Shown: positions 35,951 through 44,222, numbered from the stretch's first letter. The stretch: 64,000 bases of DNA from Myxococcales bacterium (GCA_016720595.1 JADKKI010000023.1:1-64000); one strand, 5' to 3'. Made by a program: numbers and translations. Notes: generated by a model from the sequence alone, not told the origin.

Positions 35951-37030
35951 GTGGCACGGGACGCTGGCCTCGATGCGGCACGTGCGATCTCGATGCTGCT
36001 CGTGGTCGCGACGCACGCGGCGGTCTCGTTCATGGTCACGCCGATCGGCTGGGCGGTGCAGGATCGCTCGCAGCACCTCGGCGTGGACCTCTACGTCTGG
36101 GTGATCCGCGCGTTCGCGATGCCCACGTTCTTCTGGCTCTCGGGCTATTTCTCTCGCGCCATCCTCGAAGCCGGCGGGCTGCGCGGGTTCGTGCGCCATC
36201 GCGTGGTCAGGATCCTGGTCCCGCTCGTCGTGATGCTGGTCCCGGTGTCGCTCGTGATGAGCCTGCTGTGGGACTGGGGGCGCACGGTGGCGACCCGCGC
36301 TGTCGTCGCCGACAACATCCCGAAGCTGCGGGGCTCGGAGCTGCCGATCGTGCTCGGTCACCTGTGGTTCCTCTACTACCTGCTGTGGCTCTCGGTCGGC
36401 GCGGTGGTCCTGGCGTGGGGCGCACGGCTGGCGCGCCTGCGCGTACCCAGCGGCCTCGGGGTGCTCGCGGTGCCCGCGGTGATGACGTTCGGCGTGCTCG
36501 CGGCGCTGCGCGCTCTCCACACCGATACGCCGCTCGGCTTCGTGCCCGATCTTCCGATCGCGCTCTACATGGGTGCGTACTTCGCCTGGGGCTGGCTGGT
36601 GCGGGGCCGTCCGGACGAGCTCGCCCGCTATGCGCGGCATGCCTGGCGCGCCCTGGCGATCGCCCCGGTGTTCCTCGCCGTGGTGATCCTGACCCTCTAT
36701 CGCGGGCTCGACGCGGTGGAGCACGCACCGCTGTACGCCAGCGCCGCCAGCGCGCTGTTCGCGATCGCGATGATGGTGGGCTTCCTCGGGCTGTGCGTGC
36801 GCTACGGTCGACCGCATCGCCTGATCCGCCTCGCGTCGGAATCCTCGTACTGGTGCTACATCGTGCACCTGCCGATCGTGGTGGCGCTGCAGATCCTGCT
36901 CGCGTCGCTGGCGATCCCCGGGCTCGTCAAGTTCGTCGTGATCGTCGTGACCACGATGACCACATGCCTCGCGACCTATGCCGTCTTCGAGCGCGTGAAC
37001 GCGCGGCGGAACAGCCCCGCCCACAAGTAG
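35951..37030 (+). CDS. acyltransferase-3 family integral membrane protein
   Basis: 359 aa, GTG start. About ten hydrophobic helices. It starts G-L-D-A-A-R-A-I-S-M-L-L-V-V-A-T-H-A-A, where the early His is the family's catalytic residue. The last helices include S-Y-W-C-Y-I-V-H-L-P-I. Family members (OafA, MdoC, NRL types) transfer acyl groups across the inner membrane to sugars or lipids. Last gene of the plus-strand operon; its 3' end overlaps the convergent desaturase gene by 55 bp. It may acylate the pathway product or attach the new chain to an envelope molecule. Confidence 0.85.
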   Translation: MARDAGLDAARAISMLLVVATHAAVSFMVTPIGWAVQDRSQHLGVDLYVWVIRAFAMPTFFWLSGYFSRAILEAGGLRGFVRHRVVRILVPLVVMLVPVSLVMSLLWDWGRTVATRAVVADNIPKLRGSELPIVLGHLWFLYYLLWLSVGAVVLAWGARLARLRVPSGLGVLAVPAVMTFGVLAALRALHTDTPLGFVPDLPIALYMGAYFAWGWLVRGRPDELARYARHAWRALAIAPVFLAVVILTLYRGLDAVEHAPLYASAASALFAIAMMVGFLGLCVRYGRPHRLIRLASESSYWCYIVHLPIVVALQILLASLAIPGLVKFVVIVVTTMTTCLATYAVFERVNARRNSPAHK

Positions 37031-37761
37031 AACTGCAGGTAGAACGGGTTGTGGGGCCGGGCGGGCATCTCCACGATCCCGATCTCGGGCTCTTCGATCT
37101 CGGCGGCATAGGTGCCGAACATGCGGTCCCAGATGATGAGGCCGCTGCCGAAGTTCTTGTCGAGGTAGCGGGGGTTGCGGGCGTGGTGCACGCGGTGGTT
37201 CGAGGGCGAGTTGGCCCAGCCGTCGAGCCAGCGGAGCTTCCGCAGGTAGGGCGTGTGGGTCATGAAGTCCCACGCGCTGGTCACCGCGACGACGGCGCCG
37301 AAGGCGAGTGGATGAAACCCCAGGGCGATCGCGGGCACGAAGAACACCCAGTCGATCACGCCGCCGGTCCACGAGTTGCGCAGTCCGGTGGACAGGTTCA
37401 GGCGTGACGAGTTGTGGTGGACCGCGTGTGAGGCCCACATCCACGGGATCACGTGACTCGCGCGATGCGACCAGTAGTAGAAGAAGTCATTGACGAGGAA
37501 CAGCACCACCCAGTGCCACCACGCATCCATCGACCAGCGGAGCGGCGTGAGCGCGTACACGCCGAACAGGAGGATCGCGATCACCGCGCCGAGGCCGATC
37601 CTGACCACGACGTAGCCCATCGTGATCCCGACACTGGTGAACGTGTCCTTCACCCCGTAGTGCCCGTCGCGCAGGAGGAAGTAGCTGACCAGCGCTTCGA
37701 CGAGGAACGAGCCGAACATCAGGAATGCGGCGATCCAGGTGACGAGCTCGAGCGTGGTCAT
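36976..37761 (-). CDS. sterol desaturase / fatty acid hydroxylase
   Basis: 261 aa. Membrane di-iron hydroxylase of the fatty-acid-hydroxylase superfamily: hydrophobic helices, then the His boxes H-R-A-S-H (about 102), H-A-V-H-H (about 118) and N-H-R-V-H-H (about 195). Members hydroxylate or desaturate sterol or lipid alkyl chains using O2. Last gene of a minus-strand unit (ABC permease, ATPase, radical SAM 3, UPF0104, hydroxylase), with an ATGA-type overlap to UPF0104. Its 3' end runs antisense into the acyltransferase gene. Chain hydroxylation of the product is inferred. Confidence 0.88.
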   Translation of the reverse strand: MTTLELVTWIAAFLMFGSFLVEALVSYFLLRDGHYGVKDTFTSVGITMGYVVVRIGLGAVIAILLFGVYALTPLRWSMDAWWHWVVLFLVNDFFYYWSHRASHVIPWMWASHAVHHNSSRLNLSTGLRNSWTGGVIDWVFFVPAIALGFHPLAFGAVVAVTSAWDFMTHTPYLRKLRWLDGWANSPSNHRVHHARNPRYLDKNFGSGLIIWDRMFGTYAAEIEEPEIGIVEMPARPHNPFYLQFYLWAGLFRRAFTRSKTA

Positions 37762-38801
37762 CCTCGGTTCCTCAGGGCAGTCATCACCGGCAGGTAGACG
37801 ATACCGATCGCGAGCTGGAGATAGAAGGTCGCGGCGCGAAACACGGCGACCACGACGATCGCATCCGCCGGGGCGACCAGATCGGCAAAGAACAGCCCGG
37901 CGGCCGCCTCGCTCGGACCGGCGCCGCCCGGGGTGGGCATCGCGAACACGAAGCACAGGTAGATCAGGGCGCGCAGGGTGAGCGCGACCAGCGGCGGGTC
38001 GCCGAGCACGAGCGCGAGGCCGACGAGCGGTGCGATGTACGACGCGTAGTAGAGGAGGTGGACGAGGACGAGGATCGCTGCGCCTCGCCACGTGGTGCGC
38101 CGGACCCGGTCGAGCCGCTCGATCATTCGCTCGGCGACCTCGGCCGCGCTGGTGATCCGGCCTTGCCAGGCCGCGCTCGCGAACCAGCGCCGCCGCGCTG
38201 CCCAACCCCGCACGCGGGTGATCATGCGCCGCGCGAGCGCGGGACGTCCGCACACCACGAGGACCCCCACGGTGACCACGGCGATCGCGGCGAACAACGC
38301 GAGCCCGGAGGCCGCGATCCAGCCGTCGACGGGTGGCCCGTACCCTGCGACCACGAGGCCGGCACCGATCGCGAACACCAGGGCCAGGCTCGTGGTGAAC
38401 TTGAGGAACGGGATCGCGACGGCCGCATCCCAGGCGACGCCGCGCGTGTGGAGCAGATACGCGACCGTGGGCTCGCCGAGGCCGACCTGAGGCGTGATCG
38501 CGGTCATCAGGTGGTTCGCCACGGCGGCATCCCACGCATCGCGACGCGTGACCCGTGCACCTACCAGGCGCCCGATCACGGAGATCCGGATCGCCTCGGT
38601 GGCCACCAGGCCGAGCGCGCCGCCGACGATGATGGCGAGGGTCGCGACCGGCGCGCCGCCGAGCCGGTGCCACGCGATCCGCAGGAGGTGGGCCTCGGGG
38701 GCGCCGAGGTATGCGCCGACGGCTCCGAGGCTCACGAGCAGGAGGAACCACGGCCATCGCCGCGCAGCTCGAGGGGCCGGCGCCGGCGCGGGATCAGGCA
38801 C
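37758..38801 (-). CDS. UPF0104 / LPG-synthase-like membrane protein
   Basis: 347 aa, GTG start. About eight transmembrane helices, with the family segments W-H-R-L-G-G-A-P-V near the N-terminus, T-P-Q-V-G-L-G-E-P at about 105 and T-P-G-G-A-G-P-S-E-A at about 295. It corresponds to the N-terminal flippase-like half of MprF / AglD proteins, without an aminoacyl-transferase half. Related proteins move or modify membrane lipids. In an operon with radical SAM 3 and an ABC transporter, a lipid-translocation role is inferred. Overlaps radical SAM 3 by 8 bp. Confidence 0.82.
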   Translation of the reverse strand: MPDPAPAPAPRAARRWPWFLLLVSLGAVGAYLGAPEAHLLRIAWHRLGGAPVATLAIIVGGALGLVATEAIRISVIGRLVGARVTRRDAWDAAVANHLMTAITPQVGLGEPTVAYLLHTRGVAWDAAVAIPFLKFTTSLALVFAIGAGLVVAGYGPPVDGWIAASGLALFAAIAVVTVGVLVVCGRPALARRMITRVRGWAARRRWFASAAWQGRITSAAEVAERMIERLDRVRRTTWRGAAILVLVHLLYYASYIAPLVGLALVLGDPPLVALTLRALIYLCFVFAMPTPGGAGPSEAAAGLFFADLVAPADAIVVVAVFRAATFYLQLAIGIVYLPVMTALRNRG

Positions 38802-40236
38802 GGCCGCGGCCGAGCGTGATGAGCGGCGCGGCGGGCTTGGCGGAGAATCGCGCGTCGCGATCTCGGTACAGCGTGTTGTACGCGCACGACGGGATGTTCG
38901 TGCCGTCGGGCTCGCGGATGCCCACGCAGCACTGGCGAATCCGGTCGGTGTCGAACGTCTCCTCGTCCATGTGGGCGTGGATGTAGATCGCCTTCGAGCT
39001 GGCCTCGGCTCGGCGCAGGCGCTCCTTGGCGCCGAGGTCTCGCTCGAACACGGACTCGGTCAGGCGGCGGAGGCGCGCCAGGACCAGCTCTTGCTCGGCG
39101 CACTCGATCTCGCCGGCCCACAGCCGGTTGATGACGTCGCCGAGCTTGTGCTCCATGGCGAGCGTGGGCTCGAGGTACAGCATGCCGGCGAGGAGCTCGC
39201 GGAGGTCGCTGCCCGGCATGAAGCGCGGGAACGGCAGCCAGCGGCCGTCGTCGAGCTTGAGCACGTAGGTCACGAGGTAGCAGAGCGGGTGCGCGGCCGG
39301 GGAGGGGACGAAGTCCGAGACCTTGAGCACGCCATCCGTCTGGGCCTCGAGATCTTGCAGCACCTCGTACGTGGTGTACCGGCCGCGGCGATCGAACGAG
39401 GTGCCGTTGTGGCCGGTGAACGTCATCGTGTGCAGCTCGACGGACCGGATGAAGTCCTTGGACAGCGCGAGCTTCACGAACGCGCCGACCTCGTCGTCGT
39501 TGACCCCGCGCGCGACCACGGGCAGCAGGGTGGTCTCGACCTGATACTTCTCGAGCAGGTCGAGCACGCGCAGCTTACCGTCGAGGAAGTTGCCGCCGAG
39601 CATCTCCTGGTTGGTCTCGGGCTTGAACGAATCGAACGACAGCACGATGCGCGCGCCGAGCTTGGCGAGCCGCTCGAGCAGGCGCTCCTCCTTCAGGAAC
39701 CGCAGCCCGTGCGTGGAGATCGTGATCCGGTGGATGCCTTCTTCGACGCAGCGCTCGACGATCCGCTCGAACTGCGGGTGCTGGGTGGGCTCACCCCCGG
39801 TGAGGTTGATGATCCGCCGCTCGGGATCCGCGGCGCGCAGGTGATGGAGGATGGCGGTGAGCTGCTCCTCCGTCATGTGGAAGGCGCCCTCGTTCTTGTT
39901 GTGCGTGTAGCAGATCGGGCAATCGAGGTTGCAGGCCGAGGTGATCGGGACGATCGGGAGCTGCGATTGCTGCTCGTGGCTCGTGCACGGTCCGCAATCG
40001 AAGGGGCAGCCCTGCGAGACCTCCTTGCGGGCCTCGGGCCGCGCGAGCACCGGAGTATAGCCGACGATCGACTCGTACCACTCGGCACTCGGTGACACGA
40101 GCACCTCGCTCGCGCCGTGGACGTCACACACCTTGCGCATCACGACGCGACCGGAGCTCCGCCAGATCTCGGCGGGCGTCGCGCGCTTGCACACGGCGCA
40201 CAGCGAGGACGTCGTCTTGAGCAGGCGGTCGGTCAC
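38794..40236 (-). CDS. Tes/MJ0619-like radical SAM protein 3
   Basis: 480 aa, GTG start. L-C-A-V-C-K ... K-V-C-D-V-H-G at the N-terminus, G-C-P-F-D-C-G-P-C-T-S-H-E-Q, then C-N-L-D-C-P-I-C at about 102. G-G-E-P-T-Q-H-P, S-T-H-G-L-R, S-F-D-S-F and M-T-F-T-G-H-N-G follow. C-terminal C-C-V-G-I ... P-S-C-A-Y-N. It is closest to radical SAM 2. The conserved P-C-x-H-P-x-C block of the other two reads P-A-A-H-P-L-C here: one Cys is lost. That may alter an auxiliary Fe-S site and hence the reaction. Transcribed with the ABC transporter and UPF0104 genes. Confidence 0.85.
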   Translation of the reverse strand: MTDRLLKTTSSLCAVCKRATPAEIWRSSGRVVMRKVCDVHGASEVLVSPSAEWYESIVGYTPVLARPEARKEVSQGCPFDCGPCTSHEQQSQLPIVPITSACNLDCPICYTHNKNEGAFHMTEEQLTAILHHLRAADPERRIINLTGGEPTQHPQFERIVERCVEEGIHRITISTHGLRFLKEERLLERLAKLGARIVLSFDSFKPETNQEMLGGNFLDGKLRVLDLLEKYQVETTLLPVVARGVNDDEVGAFVKLALSKDFIRSVELHTMTFTGHNGTSFDRRGRYTTYEVLQDLEAQTDGVLKVSDFVPSPAAHPLCYLVTYVLKLDDGRWLPFPRFMPGSDLRELLAGMLYLEPTLAMEHKLGDVINRLWAGEIECAEQELVLARLRRLTESVFERDLGAKERLRRAEASSKAIYIHAHMDEETFDTDRIRQCCVGIREPDGTNIPSCAYNTLYRDRDARFSAKPAAPLITLGRGRA

Positions 40237-40883
40237 GAGGTGAGCTTGCCATCCCGCATGTGCAGAGTGCGACCGGCACGGGCGGCAACTTCGGGATCGT
40301 GGGTCACGACCAGGACCGCGGGCCCGTCGTTGGCGAGCAGCAGGGCCAGGACCGCCTCGGTGGACTCGGCGTCGAGGCTCCCCGTGGGCTCGTCGGCGAG
40401 CACCAGCCGCGGGCGGTTGATCAGGGCCCGGGCGACGGCGACGCGCTGGGCTTCACCGATCGACAGCTCGCTCGCCCGGCCGTCCCGCCGCCCTCCAACG
40501 CCGACCCGCTCGAGAAGCTCGTCGGCGCGCGCGAGGGCCGGGGCCCGCGCGCCGCCCGCGCGCCACGCCGGCAGCGCCACGTTGTCGCGTGCCGACAGGT
40601 ACGGGATCAGGTTCGAGTGCTGGAACACGAAGCCGATGCTGGTCAGCCGAAGCTCGGCGCGGATCGCCTGGCTCTGCGCCCACGCATCGAGGGTGCCGAG
40701 CTGGATCGTCCCACCATCGGGCCGATCGAGGAGCCCGATCATCTGGAGGAGCGAGGTCTTGCCGCAGCCGCTCGGCCCCATCAGCGCCACGGTCTCGCCC
40801 TTGGCGATCGCGAGCGAGACGCCGGCCACCACCTCGCGGCCCGCGAATCGTCGCTGCGCACCCTCGACCGCGAGGAGCGTCAC
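40233..40883 (-). CDS. LolD/MacB-type ABC transporter ATPase
   Basis: 216 aa from GTG 40883. Walker A G-P-S-G-C-G-K-T-S (about 38), Q-loop Q-H-S-N-L, signature L-S-I-G-E-A-Q-R (Ile for Gly at the third position), Walker B L-V-L-A-D-E-P, switch His in V-T-H-D. Length and motifs fit the LolD / MacB / FtsE group that powers extrusion of lipoproteins or other envelope substrates. Overlaps radical SAM 3 by 4 bp; 52 bp with two hairpins separate it from the permease gene. Confidence 0.88.
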   Translation of the reverse strand: MTLLAVEGAQRRFAGREVVAGVSLAIAKGETVALMGPSGCGKTSLLQMIGLLDRPDGGTIQLGTLDAWAQSQAIRAELRLTSIGFVFQHSNLIPYLSARDNVALPAWRAGGARAPALARADELLERVGVGGRRDGRASELSIGEAQRVAVARALINRPRLVLADEPTGSLDAESTEAVLALLLANDGPAVLVVTHDPEVAARAGRTLHMRDGKLTS

Positions 40884-40890
40884 TTGCAAG

Positions 40891-40930
40891 CCCCACGAAC
40901 GTGGGGCGCGCAGCAACGCGAAGGCGTTGC
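40891..40930 (-). promoter_or_regulatory. tandem perfect hairpins between permease and ATPase
   Basis: Two perfect stem-loops: CCCCAC-GAAC-GTGGGG (40891-40906) and GCAACGC-GAAG-GCGTTGC (40913-40930). In the minus-strand mRNA the loops are GUUC and CUUC. They could slow the polymerase, protect an mRNA end, or set the ratio of permease to ATPase. The remaining 12 bp of the gap hold nothing else. Confidence 0.6.
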
Positions 40931-40935
40931 GAAGG

Positions 40936-42150
40936 TCAATCGAGCCTCCGCAGGACCTTCGCGGGATCCGTCCGCGCCGCACGCCACGCGGGATACGAGC
41001 CGGCGATCAGGGCCGTCAACGTGATCACGAGCGAGGGTCCGACGAACGCCGCGACGGTCAACACCGGGCGCACCACCAGGGTCTCCCACTGGAACATCGG
41101 GTTGGCCTGGAAGTAGAGGATCAGCGCCAGGCCCAGCACCGACCCGAACACGCAGCCGATCGCGACCACGACGAGCGCCTGGAGCAGGTAGATCGCGAAC
41201 ACCTCGCGGCGGCCAAAGCCGAGTGACGCGAGGATCCCGATCTCTCGACGACGCTTGAGGACGTGGATGTAGAGCAGGGCCCACATCGGCACCGAGACCG
41301 CGGCGATCACCATCACGTACGAGACGGAGCTCACCGTCTTGTTCGCGCCGAGGTAGTTCTTCAGATACGGATCGTCTTCACGCCAGCCGATCGCATCGAT
41401 GCCGGGGACGTTCGCCGCGAGCTGGAGGGCCGTCTCGCGTGCGGCCTCGTGATCGTCGAGGTGCACGACGATCGCGGAGGCCGCCGTGGGCTCGCCGGAC
41501 TCGGCAGCGAGGAACGCGTGATCCACGAACACGAAGCGATAGGCGCCCGCGCTACCGGAGACGATGCCGCGGACGGTCATCGTGTACCGGCCCAGGTTGT
41601 CCTCGTCGATCGCGAGGCCGGCGGCGCCGAAGATGATCCGGAGCTCGAGCTTGTCACCCGGTGCCACGCCGAGGCGCCGCGCCAGGGTCGAGCCGACGAG
41701 GATGCCGTCGCGGTCGCCCGGAGCGAGGGCCGCGCCCGCGGACACGTGGAACGGCGGCGAGCTGGTGGGCCCGAGCGCATAGACGGGGGTGCCGAGGAAC
41801 CGGCTGTGGGTGCCGACGGCACCGGGATACACGAGGATCGGCACGGTGGCTCGCACGCCGGGGAACGTGGCGAGCCGCGAGGCGAGGGCGTCGCCATCGG
41901 GGAAGCGGGAGGCCTCGTGCGGCTCGACCCGGATGTCACCTGCGCCGTGTGCGAGGCCCTCCTCGAGCAGCACGTGCTGGAACGCATCGAGGTTCGCCGA
42001 GTTCGCGATCTGCATGCCCGCGCCGGCTGCGATCGCGATCGTGAGCAGCACGAGCGTGAGGCGGCTCGAGAACAGGCTGCGCCGCGCCAGGAACAGCAGC
42101 AACCGGAGGTTCCCGGGCGTTCGGCGCACCCCGCCGCTCTCGCTCGTCAC
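40936..42150 (-). CDS. FtsX/LolC-like ABC permease
   Basis: 404 aa, GTG 42150. A first transmembrane helix (about 20-42) is followed by a large periplasmic domain (about 45-270), then three helices. The FtsX-type core has L-K-R-R-R-E-I-G-I-L-A-S-L-G-F-G-R-R-E-V-F at about 300 and a C-terminal P-A-W-R-A-A-R-T-D-P-A-K-V-L-R. This is the LolC/E-MacB layout with one subunit rather than two. It would work with the ATPase downstream. Start confirmed by TATACT exactly 6 nt upstream; divergent outer-membrane barrel gene begins 23 bp away. Confidence 0.87.
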   Translation of the reverse strand: MTSESGGVRRTPGNLRLLLFLARRSLFSSRLTLVLLTIAIAAGAGMQIANSANLDAFQHVLLEEGLAHGAGDIRVEPHEASRFPDGDALASRLATFPGVRATVPILVYPGAVGTHSRFLGTPVYALGPTSSPPFHVSAGAALAPGDRDGILVGSTLARRLGVAPGDKLELRIIFGAAGLAIDEDNLGRYTMTVRGIVSGSAGAYRFVFVDHAFLAAESGEPTAASAIVVHLDDHEAARETALQLAANVPGIDAIGWREDDPYLKNYLGANKTVSSVSYVMVIAAVSVPMWALLYIHVLKRRREIGILASLGFGRREVFAIYLLQALVVVAIGCVFGSVLGLALILYFQANPMFQWETLVVRPVLTVAAFVGPSLVITLTALIAGSYPAWRAARTDPAKVLRRLD

Positions 42151-42156
42151 GGTCGC

Positions 42157-42162
42157 AGTATA
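42157..42162 (-). promoter_or_regulatory. -10 box TATACT, permease operon
   Basis: TATACT (minus strand), then gcgacc, then GTG 42150: 6 nt. It is the best match to the sigma-70 -10 consensus among the leaderless promoters. Confidence 0.6.
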
Positions 42163-42166
42163 CGCT
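42161..42166 (+). promoter_or_regulatory. -10 box TACGCT, outer-membrane barrel gene
   Basis: TACGCT is 7 nt before ATG 42174. It shares the bases TA (42161-42162) with the opposite TATACT box, so two polymerases could not occupy both promoters at once. Confidence 0.55.
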
Positions 42167-42173
42167 CGCCCGC

Positions 42174-43502
42174 ATGTGGCGTGTGCTCGTGCTCGGCCTC
42201 GTCGCGGCGGTGACGAGGATCGCCGCCGCCGATCAGCTCTCCGAGGCGGATCTGGCGCGCAAGCGCGAGCGCGGCTACGTGACGGCGCTGCCGCTCGCGG
42301 CATACAGCGTGGACTTCGGCCTCGGCGGAGGCGCGCGTGCGTACTACTACTGGAACGGAACGCGCGCTGACTCGCGCTTCGCGCGCACGCCGTACCTCGT
42401 GCGCACGTTCCTCAACGTGTTCGCCTCGACGCGCGGGCTCCAGTTCCACTGGCTCGATCTCGATGCGCCCAAGGTGTTCCACTCGGACTATCGCGTGCGA
42501 GCGCAGCTGATCCTCGCGCGGAACATCAACTCGAACTACTTCGGCTTCGATGATGCAGGCCGCCGCGATCTTCACTTCCCCGGATCGCCAAGCTCCTACG
42601 ATCGCTACGACGCGTACACGGATGCGCAGCGTCAGGAGGCCGGTGGCGAGGCCTATACGCGCTACGACCAGTACGACGTGCTGCGGCCGGCGGCGATCAC
42701 CTCCGTGGAGCGCTCGTTCCTCGACGGGCGGGTGCGGGTGCTCGGGGGCCTGGGCTTCACGTACGCGCGGATCCGCGACTACACGGGCAAGCAGGTCGAT
42801 GCCACCGCCGCGGACGGCGCGAGCGTCCAGGCCACCGAGGCGCCCACGCGGCTGCGCGAGGACTGCGACCGCGGGCTGCTCGTCGGCTGCACGGGCGGCC
42901 GCGATAACGTGCTCCGGCTCGGCGTCACGTACGACACGCGCGACTTCGAGCCCGATCCGAACTCAGGCGTGTACGTGGATCTCTCGGTGGATGTGGGGAC
43001 CGTGGCGCTCGGCTCGCAGTTCGACTATGCGCGGTTCCTGTTCGCGGCCCGCGGCTTCTACAGCCCGTTCCCGTGTCGCGCCGATCTCGTGCTCGCGGGC
43101 CGCGTGCTGCTCCAGGCCCAGAGCGAGGGCACCCCGTTCTTCACCATGGACGTGATGCCGTTCATCGAAGATCCGCGGACCGGCCTCGGCGGCCACCGCA
43201 CGATCCGCGGCTTCCGGCAGAGCCGGTTCGTCGATCACGTGATGAGCGCCGCGTCGGCGGAGGTCCGCTGGACGTTCGCGCGCACCACGATCTGGAGCCA
43301 GCGGCTGGCCTTCATCGCCGTGCCGTTCGCCGACGTCGGGCAGGCGTTCGATGCCTTCGCCGATCTGTCGGCCTCGGGCTGGCGGCCGTCGTACGGCGGT
43401 GCTCTCCGGGTCAGCTGGAACCTGGCCACGCTCGGCACGTTCGAGTACGGGCGAAGCGCCGAGGGCAGCGGCATCTACGCCAACTTCGGCCACATGTTCT
43501 GA
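42174..43502 (+). CDS. BamA/TamA-like outer membrane beta-barrel (surface antigen)
   Basis: 442 aa. Signal peptide (1-19, cut near A-A-A-D), then beta strands of a 16-strand type barrel; late in the chain H-R-T-I-R-G-F-R-Q resembles the (V/I)-R-G-F motif of Omp85 loop 6. It ends in F (G-H-M-F), as outer-membrane barrels do. POTRA domains are absent or too short to see. It lies divergently from the ABC permease with one shared promoter region, so it may be the outer-membrane stage of the export system. This link is inferred from position only. Confidence 0.8.
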   Translation: MWRVLVLGLVAAVTRIAAADQLSEADLARKRERGYVTALPLAAYSVDFGLGGGARAYYYWNGTRADSRFARTPYLVRTFLNVFASTRGLQFHWLDLDAPKVFHSDYRVRAQLILARNINSNYFGFDDAGRRDLHFPGSPSSYDRYDAYTDAQRQEAGGEAYTRYDQYDVLRPAAITSVERSFLDGRVRVLGGLGFTYARIRDYTGKQVDATAADGASVQATEAPTRLREDCDRGLLVGCTGGRDNVLRLGVTYDTRDFEPDPNSGVYVDLSVDVGTVALGSQFDYARFLFAARGFYSPFPCRADLVLAGRVLLQAQSEGTPFFTMDVMPFIEDPRTGLGGHRTIRGFRQSRFVDHVMSAASAEVRWTFARTTIWSQRLAFIAVPFADVGQAFDAFADLSASGWRPSYGGALRVSWNLATLGTFEYGRSAEGSGIYANFGHMF

Positions 43503-43514
43503 GCGGTCGTGCCT

Positions 43515-44210
43515 TCAGCGTCGCTTGCGGCGAGGAGGCGCGGCATCGGGATCCGGCCGCCGGCCGAGGTACACCACATACGCACGGCTCCCACCGGGGT
43601 GGTGCACCGTGGTCTCGAAGCCCACGTCGGCCATCCGCCGCTTGAACACGAGGTTCTCCTCCTCGGACCAGATCGCGAGCACGCCATTCACCGCCAGTGC
43701 AGTGAAGCTGCGCACGAGCGCGGCCCGCCCGTAGAACGGATCGTTCTCGCGCTTGGCCGCCGCGTGTGGCCCCTCGTACAGATCGAGCACGATCGCATCG
43801 AAGCTGCCCGGGCGAGCCTGCTCGATCACGCGGGCGACATCCTTGATGACCACGCGGACCCGCGGATCGAGCGAGGCGCCTCGCGTGAGCGGTGCGAGCG
43901 GGCCCGCGCACCAGGTGGCGACTTCGGCGGTGAGCTCGGCCACGGTGACCTGCGCACCCCGCGGCAGGGCATCGAGCGCGGCGCGGACGGTGTACGCCAT
44001 GCCGAGGCCGCCGATCAGCACCCGCGGCGCCTTGCGATCCGTGAGCTGCTGGCACGCGAGCGTGGCCACGGCCAGCTCGGACGTGCGCTCGCTGCTCGTC
44101 ATCAGCACGCGGCCATCGATCGTGATCAGGAACTCGCGCGCGCCGCGCTGGCGGAGCTGGAGCTCACCTTCGCTCGTCACGACCGTCTCCAGCGCCTTCC
44201 ACGGAACCAT
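43515..44210 (-). CDS. spermidine-synthase-like methyltransferase-fold protein
   Basis: 231 aa. Rossmann start V-L-I-G-G-L-G-M-A-Y-T-V (about 67-78), D-P-R-V-R-V-V-I-K-D-V strand, F-D-A-I-V-L-D-L-Y-E-G-P (about 137-148). The motif set is that of spermidine synthase-like proteins, which often lack aminopropyl transferase activity in bacteria. Cytoplasmic. Its ATG at 44210 follows a TACACT box at 6 nt. It converges on the barrel gene (12 bp between stops). Confidence 0.78.
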   Translation of the reverse strand: MVPWKALETVVTSEGELQLRQRGAREFLITIDGRVLMTSSERTSELAVATLACQQLTDRKAPRVLIGGLGMAYTVRAALDALPRGAQVTVAELTAEVATWCAGPLAPLTRGASLDPRVRVVIKDVARVIEQARPGSFDAIVLDLYEGPHAAAKRENDPFYGRAALVRSFTALAVNGVLAIWSEEENLVFKRRMADVGFETTVHHPGGSRAYVVYLGRRPDPDAAPPRRKRR

Positions 44211-44216
44211 GGGCGG

Positions 44217-44222
44217 AGTGTA
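44217..44222 (-). promoter_or_regulatory. -10 box TACACT, leaderless start
   Basis: TACACT, ccgccc, ATG 44210 on the minus strand: 6-nt spacing, no Shine-Dalgarno sequence. Confidence 0.55.

Noticed and set aside
19251..42150. Sphingolipid synthesis locus
   Set aside because: No serine palmitoyltransferase-like alpha-oxoamine synthase is encoded; the aminotransferases are class III.
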